Part shown: piece by piece, positions 50,764 to 60,500 of the stretch
How the letters are laid out: each line of letters begins with the position of its first letter
Position numbering within the stretch: the first letter of the stretch is position 1
From: JADKHC01 sp047600805
Lineage (GTDB): Bacteria; Verrucomicrobiota; Verrucomicrobiia; Opitutales; Opitutaceae
Direction of reading: 5' to 3'
Assembly (NCBI GenBank): GCA_047600805.1
Contig: JASGKG010000001.1
Span: 1,178,001 to 1,242,000, forward strand
DNA length: 64,000 nucleotides
Program-made: the position numbers and the translations under genes
The notes under the pieces: model-generated
What the model saw: the letters and a program-made list of their open reading frames with translations, nothing else
Told to the model about the DNA's origin: nothing
The model's database searches: none

Positions 50764-51855
50764 ATGAACCTACGTCCTCTTTTTGCATTTGCATCGATAT
50801 TGGTTGTGTCGCTGACGAATAGTTTCGCTGACCCATCCTCGTCGTCGGTGGTGTCGTCTGAATTCATCTACGAAAACGGTCCTTACCCGGAGTGCCATGC
50901 GTCCACGATTGTTGAGACGACCGGTGGAAAGTTGGTGGCAGCTTGGTTCGGTGGCACCAAAGAGCGCAATCCCGACGTCTGCATTTACGTCGCGCAATTT
51001 GAGAACGGCCATTGGACAACCGGAGTCGAAGTGGCCAACGGCGTACAAACCGATGGCAAACGGTTGCCGACCTGGAATCCGGTTTTGTTTCAGCCGAAGA
51101 ATGGACCGTTAGTATTGTTCTACAAAATCGGTCCGAACCCACGCGAATGGTGGGGCATGATGATGACGTCGGCGGATGGCGGAAAAACCTGGAGCAAGCC
51201 GACGCGTCTGCCGGAAGGGATCCTTGGGCCTATTAAAAATAAAACAGTGCAGCTGGCCGATGGCGCTTGGTTGTCGCCGACGAGCACCGAAGGAAACGTC
51301 GAAGGCAAAGGCGATAACGGCGAGTTTGCTGGCGGTTGGCTGGTGCATTTCGAACTCTCGCGCGATGCCGGTAAAACGTGGGAGAAAATTGGGCCGGTTT
51401 CCAAAGGTGGGCCGAAATTCGACGCCATTCAGCCGAGTATTCTTTTCCACAACGATGGACGCCTGCAGGCTGTCTGCCGTTCGAAGCAGGGTGTGCTCGT
51501 GCAGACCTGGTCTAAGGACGGCGGTAAAACGTGGACGTCGCTCACCGCGATGGAATTGCCTAACCCAAACTCAGGGACAGACGCCGTGACACTGGCGGAC
51601 GGTCGGCAGTTGCTGGTCTACAACCATTCCGCTCACCGCATCGAGGAGGCGAAGGGCAACCGTTATCCGCTCGATGTGGCGATCTCATCAGGCGGGCTAT
51701 CGTGGAAACGGGTTTTGACTCTCGAAACGGAGCCGTGCACGGCGGGCTACGCTTACCCGGCAGTGATCCAAAGTTCAGACGGGAAAGTTCACATCACGTA
51801 CACGTGGAACCGCAAACGGATCAAGCATGTGGTGCTCGATCCAGCCAAACTATAA
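50764..51855 (+). CDS. Secreted Asp-box (BNR-type) beta-propeller hydrolase
   Basis: The 363-residue protein has a signal peptide ending near residue 22 (SLTNSFA) and a propeller with three clear Asp-boxes: SADGGKTWSK, SRDAGKTWEK and SKDGGKTWTS. The N-terminal block ECHASTIVETTGGKLVAAWF resembles the sialidase-like superfamily, but the F/Y-R-I-P arginine motif of true sialidases is absent. GPIKNKTVQLADGAWLSPTS and FDAIQPSILFHNDGRL are further conserved-looking blocks. It may be an exo-glycosidase or lyase on the locus glycan. It lies 8 bp after the MFS gene and 16 bp before the GH78 gene. Calling it a sialidase would be over-interpretation. Confidence 0.75.
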   Translation: MNLRPLFAFASILVVSLTNSFADPSSSSVVSSEFIYENGPYPECHASTIVETTGGKLVAAWFGGTKERNPDVCIYVAQFENGHWTTGVEVANGVQTDGKRLPTWNPVLFQPKNGPLVLFYKIGPNPREWWGMMMTSADGGKTWSKPTRLPEGILGPIKNKTVQLADGAWLSPTSTEGNVEGKGDNGEFAGGWLVHFELSRDAGKTWEKIGPVSKGGPKFDAIQPSILFHNDGRLQAVCRSKQGVLVQTWSKDGGKTWTSLTAMELPNPNSGTDAVTLADGRQLLVYNHSAHRIEEAKGNRYPLDVAISSGGLSWKRVLTLETEPCTAGYAYPAVIQSSDGKVHITYTWNRKRIKHVVLDPAKL

Positions 51856-51871
51856 TCAATCGCCAATACTC

Positions 51872-54640
51872 ATGCTTCGCTGCTTCCAGTTCGTCCTCCT
51901 CGGTCTTGCCCTTGGCGTTGCGAGTGTTTTCGGCGCTGCTGCCCGCGAGTTGCGTGTGACTGGCCTCAAATGCGAGTACGCGGTAGACCCGGCGGGCGTC
52001 GACGCGGCTCAACCGCGGCTCTTTTGGCGCGTCGAAAGTACAGCGCGAGGCCAGAGGCAAACTGCTTACCAAATCGCGGTGGCCTCAACGGCTGAGCTGT
52101 TGAACACGGACAAACCAGATCTTTGGGACAGCGGTCGTGTCGAATCGGCGCAAACCACACAAGTTGTTTACACGGGGAAGCCGCTTAGCGCGTCACAACG
52201 AGTTTTTTGGAAAGTCCGCTCATGGGACCGCGACGGAAAAGTCACGGTCTGGAGCGAGCCGGCGACGTGGACGATGGGGCTGTTGGCGCCCACCGACTGG
52301 AAGGGCAAATGGATCGCCGCGCCTGCCGCCACCGAGACTCTGCTGCTGAGGAAAGATTTTACTGTGCGTACCGGCTTGCGGCGCGCTCTCGCTCATGTGA
52401 CCGGGCTCGGCCAATACGAGATGACGTTGAACGGGACACGTGTCGGCCACGACCTGTTCACACCTGGCTGGACGAACTACGACGCGACAGCACTCTACGA
52501 TACGTACGATATCACGTCACAATTGAAAGAAGGTCAGAACGCCGTCGGCCTGAACGTTGGCAATAGTATGTACAACGTGGTTCGGCGAAACCGCTTTGCA
52601 AAGTTCACGAACTCCTTTGGGCCGCTCATGGCGATCATGCACCTGCGGCTGGAATATGCGGACGGCAGTGTCGACTTTGTCGGAACCGATCAGAGCTGGC
52701 AGACGCACGCGGGTCCGAATCCATTTGCGAGCATCTACGGCGGCGAAGATTTTGACGCACGTTTGGTTCAGGCTGGCTGGGATAAACCGGGATTCGCAGC
52801 GAAGGGTTGGCGGCCCGCCGTCCCCGTGATGCAAGTCGACACGCATCTCCGCGGAATCACTGGCGCGAACGAGCCGATGCGCGAAATCGAAACGCGGCAG
52901 CCTGTCGGCGTGAAGGCGTTTCCTGACGGGAAAGTCGTCTACGATTTTGGCCAAAATGCGACATTCGTCCCGCGTTTGCGGATCTCCGGTCCCGCGGGAA
53001 CCAGCGTGCGGTTGATGCCCGCGGAAGTCGTGAATGCCGACGGTACAATTTTCCGCGACACGATGGGCAAAATTCATCGTGGGCGTTCCTGGTGGCAGTA
53101 CACCAAGGCGACGGACGCCGAGGAAACCTGGACGCCGCAGTTCTTTTTCATCGGCAGCCGCTATGTGCAGGCGGAGTTCTTTCTGCCAGGCTCTGAAGAA
53201 CCCGTACCGGCCGACACCGACAAAGCACGACTGCCGAAGATCGAGGCGATAGAAAGCGTCATCGTTCAAGCCAGTGCCGAACCAGTCGGCGAGTTCGCCT
53301 GTTCGAACCCTTTGTTGAATCGGATTCGCGACCTGGTCCGTTGGGCGCAGCGATCGAATTTGCTTTCGGTTCTCACCGATTGCCCTCATCGCGAAAAACT
53401 CGGATGGATCGAGCAGTTTCATCTCAACGGCCCGGCGATTCGGTATGAGTTCGATGTTACCCGCACCTACGCGAAGGCGATGCGCGACCTCGCCGAGGCG
53501 CAGGTGCACGACAAAGATGCGCCCGACTACGGGTTGGTCCCAAACATCGCGCCCGAGTACGTGAAGTTCAAAGGACCGTTCCGCAGCGCGGCAGAGTGGG
53601 GCGCGTCGTTCATCCTGGTGCCATGGCAACAATATCTTTTCACCGGCGACACGGAGTTGCTGAAGACCCATTACGAGGCGATGAAACGCTACATCGCCTA
53701 CCTCGAGACACGCACCAAAGACAACGTCCTCTCTGACGGGCTAGGGGATTGGTACGATTTTGATGCCTCGACTGGCAATCGACCGAACTTAACGCCACCG
53801 GCAGTTACAGCGACCGCGTTTCTCTTCGAGGATAATCGTACGCTTGCCAAGATTGCCGGTATCATCGGCAAAAACGAAGAGGCGAAACGCTATGCCGCAC
53901 GCGCGGAAGAACTGCGAACCGCTTATAACAAGCGGAATTTCCACGCCGACACCGGCACCTTCGCCACCAACTCGCAGGCTTCCAATGCCATTCCACTTGC
54001 AATGGGAATAGCCGATCCTGGCACTACCGACAAAGCATTGGCGTCGATCATTGCCGACGTGCAAGCGCGCGGTTATGCGACGGCGGGCGACATTGGATTT
54101 CGTTATCTGTTGCTCGCTCTGGCGGGCGCGGATCGTTCGGACGTGATCTACAAGCTCATCAATCAGGACGAAAAACCGGGGTACGGCTATCAGCTTAAAG
54201 TGGGCGCCACGTCGCTCACCGAGAGCTGGAATGCCAGCCGAAGCGCTTCCCAGAACCATTTCATGCTGGGGCAAATCACCGAGTGGTTTTACAGATACCT
54301 TGTGGGAATCGATTGTGATCCGACCGGGCCTGGTTTCTCAAAGATCATCATCAAACCTACTCCTGTGGGCGATCTCACGTGGGCGGAGGCCACGTACAAC
54401 TCGGTTCGCGGGCCGATCGCTCTCCGCTGGGATCGTTCGAATGGAAAATTCACGCTGAAAGTCACGATACCAGCCAATACTACCGCAACTGTTTTCGTTC
54501 CTACAGGCACTGACGCACCAGCGCGTGAAGTAATTGGAAAAGATGCAACATTTGGCGCCACAATGCTGAGACGTACATGGAGCGGAACCGTGTTTTCCAT
54601 CGAGTCCGGCAGCTACGTTTTTGAAAGTACTCTCCCTTAG
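51872..54640 (+). CDS. Secreted GH78 alpha-L-rhamnosidase
   Basis: From the ATG at 51872 the protein has 922 residues with a signal peptide (MLRCFQFVLLGLALGVASVF, then G-A-A-A). N-terminal Ig-like and lectin-like beta domains (LKCEYAVDPAGVDAAQPRLF and DWKGKWIAAP) precede an (alpha/alpha)6 barrel from about residue 480. The active-site segment reads TDCPHREKLGWIEQFHLNGP: Asp503 and Glu508 match the conserved acids of the family, while the position of a third Asp seen in classical members is Gln with a neighbouring Glu. The C-terminal beta domain follows ASQNHFMLGQITEWFYRYL. The enzyme releases terminal L-rhamnose by inversion, matching the RhaT transporter of the same operon. Confidence 0.92.
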   Translation: MLRCFQFVLLGLALGVASVFGAAARELRVTGLKCEYAVDPAGVDAAQPRLFWRVESTARGQRQTAYQIAVASTAELLNTDKPDLWDSGRVESAQTTQVVYTGKPLSASQRVFWKVRSWDRDGKVTVWSEPATWTMGLLAPTDWKGKWIAAPAATETLLLRKDFTVRTGLRRALAHVTGLGQYEMTLNGTRVGHDLFTPGWTNYDATALYDTYDITSQLKEGQNAVGLNVGNSMYNVVRRNRFAKFTNSFGPLMAIMHLRLEYADGSVDFVGTDQSWQTHAGPNPFASIYGGEDFDARLVQAGWDKPGFAAKGWRPAVPVMQVDTHLRGITGANEPMREIETRQPVGVKAFPDGKVVYDFGQNATFVPRLRISGPAGTSVRLMPAEVVNADGTIFRDTMGKIHRGRSWWQYTKATDAEETWTPQFFFIGSRYVQAEFFLPGSEEPVPADTDKARLPKIEAIESVIVQASAEPVGEFACSNPLLNRIRDLVRWAQRSNLLSVLTDCPHREKLGWIEQFHLNGPAIRYEFDVTRTYAKAMRDLAEAQVHDKDAPDYGLVPNIAPEYVKFKGPFRSAAEWGASFILVPWQQYLFTGDTELLKTHYEAMKRYIAYLETRTKDNVLSDGLGDWYDFDASTGNRPNLTPPAVTATAFLFEDNRTLAKIAGIIGKNEEAKRYAARAEELRTAYNKRNFHADTGTFATNSQASNAIPLAMGIADPGTTDKALASIIADVQARGYATAGDIGFRYLLLALAGADRSDVIYKLINQDEKPGYGYQLKVGATSLTESWNASRSASQNHFMLGQITEWFYRYLVGIDCDPTGPGFSKIIIKPTPVGDLTWAEATYNSVRGPIALRWDRSNGKFTLKVTIPANTTATVFVPTGTDAPAREVIGKDATFGATMLRRTWSGTVFSIESGSYVFESTLP

Positions 54641-54652
54641 CCCGAGTTCATT

Positions 54653-57508
54653 ATGAAAAATTCTCTGCGGAAAATCTTCCTATTCGCCGCGTTTGTTTGT
54701 ACCGCGGTACTCACATCTGCATCGTCTAACGAAACACAGATCCAATATCTTTCGGGCAAAGGTTTTGACGACGCCGTGCAGTGGGATTTTTTCTGCTCAG
54801 AAGGCCGCCGCAGCGGCGAATGGACGAAGATCCGCGTGCCGTCGTGTTGGGAGCAGGAAGGTTTTGGCACCTACAACTACGGCGTCCAGTTCTACGGTAA
54901 ACCAAATCCTCCTGGTATCGCCAAAGAACAAGGTAAGTATCGGCACAGTTTCGATGTTCCTGCGGACTGGCAGGGCAAGCGCGTTCGGTTGGTGTTCGAA
55001 GCGTCCATGACTGACACGGCAATCCGTGTGAACGGCATTTCCACCGGACTACCGCACCAAGGTGGCTTTTATCGATTCAAGACGGAAATCACCTCGCTGC
55101 TGAAATTCGGGGCAAAAAATGAAATCGAAGTGACCGTCGACAAGGAATCGGCCAACGAGAGCGTCAATTTGGCTGAGCGCCGTGCGGACTATTGGAATTT
55201 CGGCGGAATCTTCCGACCCGTTTTTCTGGAAATTCTTCCTCCGCAGTTTATCGACCGCTCCGCGATCGACGCAAAAGCCGACGGAACTTTTCGTGCAGAG
55301 ATTTTTCTCGGGGACGCAGCGGTCGAAGGCACGAAAGTCGTCGGGCAGATTTTTGACGCGGCGGGTACACCCGTCGGCTTGGCCTTTGAGGCAGCACCGG
55401 CGCCCGGCGGCGAACGTGCCACGCTCGCAACTGCTGTGACCCAGCCAAAGCTTTGGACCGCGGAAACACCAAACCTTTACACCGTCAAAATCGCGGTCGT
55501 TAGAGACGGAGCCACGTTGCATGCCGCTACCGAAAGGTTCGGCTTCAGGACGTTTGAAGTCCGCGCCGGCGAAGGGCTTTTCCTGAACGGCCAGCGGGTT
55601 TTGCTGAAAGGCGCCAACCGCCACAGTTTCTGGCCGGAGACTGGCCGCACGCTCAACCGCGAGCGCAATTACGCGGACGTGCGCTTGATCAAGGAAATGA
55701 ACATGAATGCGGTGCGGATGTCGCACTATCCGCCCGATCCCGATTTTCTCGAAGCTTGTGACGAGCTCGGTCTCTACGTTTTGAACGAGCTCGGTGGCTG
55801 GCACGGCCGCTATGACGAACCAACGGGCCGGCGCTTAGTCGGAGAAATGATTTCGCGCGATGTGAATCATCCGAGCATTTTGTTTTGGGACAACGGCAAC
55901 GAAGGTGGCTGGAATGCCGCTATCGACGATGAATTTGCCAAGTGGGATCCCCAGCAACGCCCGGTGCTTCACCCTCAGGGAAAATTCAGCGGCATCGACA
56001 CCATGCACTATCGTTCTTACGGCGAAACCCAAGAGTACTTCCGTGCACCCGAGCTATTCATGCCTACGGAATTTCTCCACGGCCTGTACGATGGCGGGCA
56101 CGGCGCGGGTTTGTTCGATTACTGGGAAATGATGCGCAACCATCCGCGCAGCGGCGGCGGTTTTCTTTGGTCGTATGCTGATGAAGGACTGGCCCGGACC
56201 GACCAAAACGGCCGAATCGATCAACAAGGCAATCTCGCGCCCGATGGCATTGTTGGCCCGCACCATGAAAAAGAGGGAAGTTTCAACACGATTCGTGAAG
56301 TGTGGTCCCCGGTCCAAGTCGGACCTGCTGAGCTGCCTGCGGACTTTAACGGAGTACTTTCCGTCGAAAACCGCTATGATTTTACCCACCTCAACCAGTG
56401 CAAGTTCGTCTGGGAGATGGCGCGATTTTATACGCCGGCTGAGGGCAAAACCGGGCACGAAAGCATCGCACGCGGAGAACTCGCTGGGCCGGCGATTGCG
56501 CCGCATTCGACAGGAACACTGCAACTCCCCTTGCCTAAAAACTGGCGAGATGCAGATGTGCTGTACGTGACGGCAAAGAACCCAGCCGGTGAGCCGCTTT
56601 GGACCTGGTCGTGGAGTTGGAAAAAGGCCGCGCCGCTTGAGGCCGCAGCCAAGAGTGCAGCCAAGGCGGAATACCGCAGCGACTACGATGCATTTGTCGT
56701 CTTTGCCGGTGGCAACGAGTTTAAGTTCTCAAAGTCGGCGGGCGAGCTCACCAGCGTGCGCCAGGCGCAAAAAGCGATTTCCTTCAAAAACGGCCCTCGT
56801 TTTGTGGCGGCCCGCCGCGGTGATCGCACGTTGGACGGATCGGTCGATCCTCAAGCTCCGAAGGGCGAGGATCGTCTGTATAAGGAAATCACGACTTCCT
56901 CATCGCTGAAGACGATCACGGCTCGCGCCGATGGTGCTGATGTCGTGGTTGAGGCGAAATATTTTGGATCATTGGAATCGGTTGCCTGGCGGATTTCGCC
57001 GAGTGGCGTGGTGCGCTTGGACTACGAATATCGCTACGATGGCGTAGTGGAATTGATGGGCGTCAAATTTGACTACCCGGAATCGTCGATGAAATCGATT
57101 CGCTGGTTGGGCCGCGGTCCTTATCGCGTGTGGCAAAACCGCCTGCATGGTACAACGCTCGATGTTTGGGCAAATAAGTACAATGATCCCATTCCGGGCG
57201 AGTCGTATGTTTATCCAGAGTTCAAAGGCTATTTCCGCGATTGGCGCTGGGCGGTTTTTAGCACGACAGAAGGCGAGATCACGATTGGAAACGGCACGCC
57301 GGGTTCCTATCTGGGCGTGTATACTCCGCGGGACGGCCGCGATGCTCTTCTCTACACGCTGCCGCAAACAGGAATCGCGGTGCTTGATGTGATTCCGGCG
57401 GTGCGGAATAAGGTAAACGCCACCGATCTCGTCGGACCGTCTTCGCAGGCACAGCGCGTCGGTGGTGTTCGCCGCGGCTCGATCGAACTTCGTTTTGAGA
57501 TCCGTTAA
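54653..57508 (+). CDS. Secreted GH2 beta-galactosidase (LacZ-like, right arm)
   Basis: The 951-residue protein has a signal peptide ending near residue 24. The sugar-binding domain contains RIRVPSCWEQEGFG-type residues (IRVPSCWEQEGFGTYNYG) and the barrel shows MNMNAVRMSHYPPDPDFLEA, typical of LacZ. Acid/base Glu417 lies in FWDNGNEGGW and nucleophile candidate Glu473 in FMPTEFLHGL. A beta-galactosidase small-chain-like C-terminal domain fills about 720-951, with SMKSIRWLGRGPYRVWQNR. It is transcribed between the GH78 gene (12 bp) and the GH106 gene, whose ATG begins on the base after its stop codon. Probable role: removal of terminal beta-linked galactose, or a related sugar, outside the cytoplasm. 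Confidence 0.9.
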   Translation: MKNSLRKIFLFAAFVCTAVLTSASSNETQIQYLSGKGFDDAVQWDFFCSEGRRSGEWTKIRVPSCWEQEGFGTYNYGVQFYGKPNPPGIAKEQGKYRHSFDVPADWQGKRVRLVFEASMTDTAIRVNGISTGLPHQGGFYRFKTEITSLLKFGAKNEIEVTVDKESANESVNLAERRADYWNFGGIFRPVFLEILPPQFIDRSAIDAKADGTFRAEIFLGDAAVEGTKVVGQIFDAAGTPVGLAFEAAPAPGGERATLATAVTQPKLWTAETPNLYTVKIAVVRDGATLHAATERFGFRTFEVRAGEGLFLNGQRVLLKGANRHSFWPETGRTLNRERNYADVRLIKEMNMNAVRMSHYPPDPDFLEACDELGLYVLNELGGWHGRYDEPTGRRLVGEMISRDVNHPSILFWDNGNEGGWNAAIDDEFAKWDPQQRPVLHPQGKFSGIDTMHYRSYGETQEYFRAPELFMPTEFLHGLYDGGHGAGLFDYWEMMRNHPRSGGGFLWSYADEGLARTDQNGRIDQQGNLAPDGIVGPHHEKEGSFNTIREVWSPVQVGPAELPADFNGVLSVENRYDFTHLNQCKFVWEMARFYTPAEGKTGHESIARGELAGPAIAPHSTGTLQLPLPKNWRDADVLYVTAKNPAGEPLWTWSWSWKKAAPLEAAAKSAAKAEYRSDYDAFVVFAGGNEFKFSKSAGELTSVRQAQKAISFKNGPRFVAARRGDRTLDGSVDPQAPKGEDRLYKEITTSSSLKTITARADGADVVVEAKYFGSLESVAWRISPSGVVRLDYEYRYDGVVELMGVKFDYPESSMKSIRWLGRGPYRVWQNRLHGTTLDVWANKYNDPIPGESYVYPEFKGYFRDWRWAVFSTTEGEITIGNGTPGSYLGVYTPRDGRDALLYTLPQTGIAVLDVIPAVRNKVNATDLVGPSSQAQRVGGVRRGSIELRFEIR

Positions 57509-60500
57509 ATGACGATCTGCACGCGCTTTTCCAAACTACTTATCCTGGTTTCCGCTCTTCTGGGCGGATCGGTGGCCCTGCGTGGCGATGAGTTGCTAGC
57601 GGCTTTTGAAAATCCCCCTGAGTCGGCGCGCCCCTGGGTATTTTGGTACTGGATGAATGGTGCGGTTTCGAAGGAAGGCGTTACTGCCGACCTCGAGGCC
57701 ATGAAACGCGTCGGGTTGGCCGGTGCGTACCTGGTTCCGATCAAGGACGTCCCAAACCCGCCGCTGTACACGCCGTCAATTCGCACGCTTACGCGGGAAT
57801 GGTGGGAGATGCTCCGGCATGCGTTTTCCGAGGCAGATCGGCTCGGCCTCGAACTCGCGATGCACGCCAGCGACGGTTTCGCTACGGCAGGCGGACCGTG
57901 GATCACGCCAGAGCTGAGCATGCAGAAAGTGGTTTGGTCAGAGCAGCATGTTGGCGGTGGCAAAATGATCGACCTCTCGCTGCAGCAGCCACCTTCGTAT
58001 AGCGGCTATTACAGGGATGTCGCGACGTTGGCGTTACCCACGCCAAAAGGTGCAGCGTTTTCGACGCGCGCTATCAAACCCAAAGCCAGCACCAGCGTTC
58101 AGGGCGCGAACGCGCAACTTTTGGTTCAACCGGAAAGCACGCAACGCCTGCGGTCCGAAGAGCCTTGCTGGATACAATACGAGTTTCCGCAGCCGTTTAC
58201 CTGCCGTTCGATCGTCGTGCGGCCGGACGGTGCGAATTATGCCGCGTTGCGATTGATCGTGGAGGTGAGCGACGACGGTAAAACGTTCCGCTCGTTGGGC
58301 CGTTTGGAAACGCCACGTCACGGTTGGCAGGATTGGGACGCGCCGTACACATTTTCTATTCCAGAAACGACTGCACGTTTTTTCCGCTTTGCGCACGATC
58401 CGTCGGGTGCGGAGCAGGGAAGCGAAGACCTGGATTCCGCGAAGTGGAAAAACATCCTCAAGATCCGCGGCATCGAATTGTCGGGTGAAGCACGCATTCC
58501 GAATTACGAGGGCAAATCCGGTCTCGTCTGGCGCCGTAGTTCTCGCGCGAACGACTCGCTGATCCCTGCAGAGCTGTGCATCAAACGTGAGCAAATTATC
58601 GATGTCTCGAAATTTGTTTCCTCCGATGGACATCTCCGCTGGCACGCGCCCGTGGGTGACTGGACGATTCTGCGCGTGGGATATACGTCCACCGGACACC
58701 AAAACGAGACGGCCGGTGCAGGTAAGGGGTTGGAATGCGATCGGTTCAATTCGGCAGCGATTCGTTTACAGTATGATAAATGGTTCGGCGAAACGGTTAA
58801 GCAAGTCGGGCCTGAACTTGCGGCTAGGGTGTTGAAGATTTTCCACGTGGATAGTTGGGAGGCCGGTAGCCAGAACTGGTCGCCGGTGTTTCGCGAGGAA
58901 TTCATGAAACGGCGCGGCTACGAGCTCACGAGCTACCTGCCGGCGTTTGCGGGTTTCCCCGTCGAGAGCGCAGAGTCGACAGAGCGGTTCTTGCAGGATG
59001 TTCGGCAGACGATCACTGACCTGACAAACGATGTTTTCTTCGCTACGTTTGCATCCTTGGCGAAAGAGAATGGTTTCACTTTCACGGCCGAAGCGACTGC
59101 GCCGACAATGATGGGGGACGGCATGCGGCATTTCGGGCAGGTTGACGTGCCCGCGGGCGAGTTTTGGCTGCGCAGTCCGGCGCAAGACAAGCCGAACGAT
59201 ATTCACGACGCGATCTCTGGCGCGCATGTTTATGGAAAACGGATCGTCATGGCGGAAGCATTCACCGAGCGGAATCTCGAATGGGATGAACACCCCGGAA
59301 TGCTGAAAGCGCTCGGCGACCGCAACTTCGCTCTAGGGATAAATCGCTTTCTTCTTCATGTGGCCGCGCACAATCCGTGGATGGATCGAAAGCCCGGCAT
59401 GACGCTCAGCAACATCGGCCTTTTCTTTCAGAGAGATCAAACGTGGTTTGAGCAGAGCAAGGCGTGGATCGGATACCTGACGCGCTGCTCGGCATTGCTC
59501 CAGATTGGTACACCGGTGGTGGATGTCGCTTATTTTGCGGGCGAAGAACTGCCGTCGCGGGCGATACTTCCCGAGCGGCACTCTGTTGCGCTCCCGGATG
59601 GCTACCAGGCTGACACCATTAATCGCGACGCGCTGCTGAGGCTGGCCTCGGTACGTGACGGACGAATCGAACTGCCTGGTGGCGCGAGCTACGCCGTTCT
59701 GATTATTGAAGATGGTTGGGTTTACTCCGCCGAAGTGCAGGCCAAACTCGCGCAACTGCGCACAGCCGGAGCGGCCGTATTCGAAGCTCGCGAGGCTGAC
59801 CTGAAGGCGTTTTTCAAAAAGGCGAAACTCGCGCCCGATCTACTCGCCACCGACATTCATGCTGCACCACTTGAGAAGATTGGCTGGACTCACCGCCGGA
59901 GCGAAAACGGCGACGTGTATTTTGTTGCGAACCTGGCGGACGAGGAACGCGAGATCGTGCTTAAGCTGCGTGTGGGTGGCCGCGTGCCGCACTTTCTCGA
60001 TGCGGTCACGGGTCAACCAAGCCGCGCTGTTCGCCGCTGGATCGCTGGCAGCAAGGAGACCGAGGCACAGTTCGTCTTGGCTCAGCACGAATCTGTTTTT
60101 GTCGTCTTCGGTGAAGAAAAAATAGCCGAAAATGACCATTTTTCCGCCTACGATGTTGCTTCTGTTAAAACAGTTGCGGTAGCCGGACCATGGCAGCTCG
60201 AGTTTCCTTCGTGCAGCGGCGTAGCTGGCGCAGCGCTCACCGTAAACGAACTCGTTTCCTGGACCCAACTCCCAGAAGAGCGACTTCGGACATTTTCCGG
60301 AACTGCCACGTACACCACAAAATTCGATTGGCAGCCTTCGCCGGGGGTGAGCTGTGTGGAGCTCGACTTAAGAAACGTTGCGAATCTTGCGAGCGTGCGG
60401 CTTAACGGAGTTGATCGCGGCACGTTGTGGACGGCGCCGCTGCGCGTGGATGTTACGAAGGCGCTTCAGCCCGGCGCAAACGTCTTGGAGATTCGCGTCA

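Noticed and set aside
50761..50768. TTCATGAA overlapping the start codon of the Asp-box propeller gene
   Set aside because: It matches the operator core but lies inside the operon, lacks a promoter around it, and one chance 8-mer is expected in a window of this size.
23704..51855. Sialic acid utilisation locus (acetylesterase, sialidase-like, NanA-like, SSS transporter)
   Set aside because: The families involved are generic, the sialidase arginine motif is absent, no epimerase, kinase or deacetylase of the Nan pathway is present, and rhamnosidases plus RhaT point to a different glycan.
58901..58908. TTCATGAA inside the GH106 coding region
   Set aside because: It is within a coding frame far from any promoter; taken as chance.
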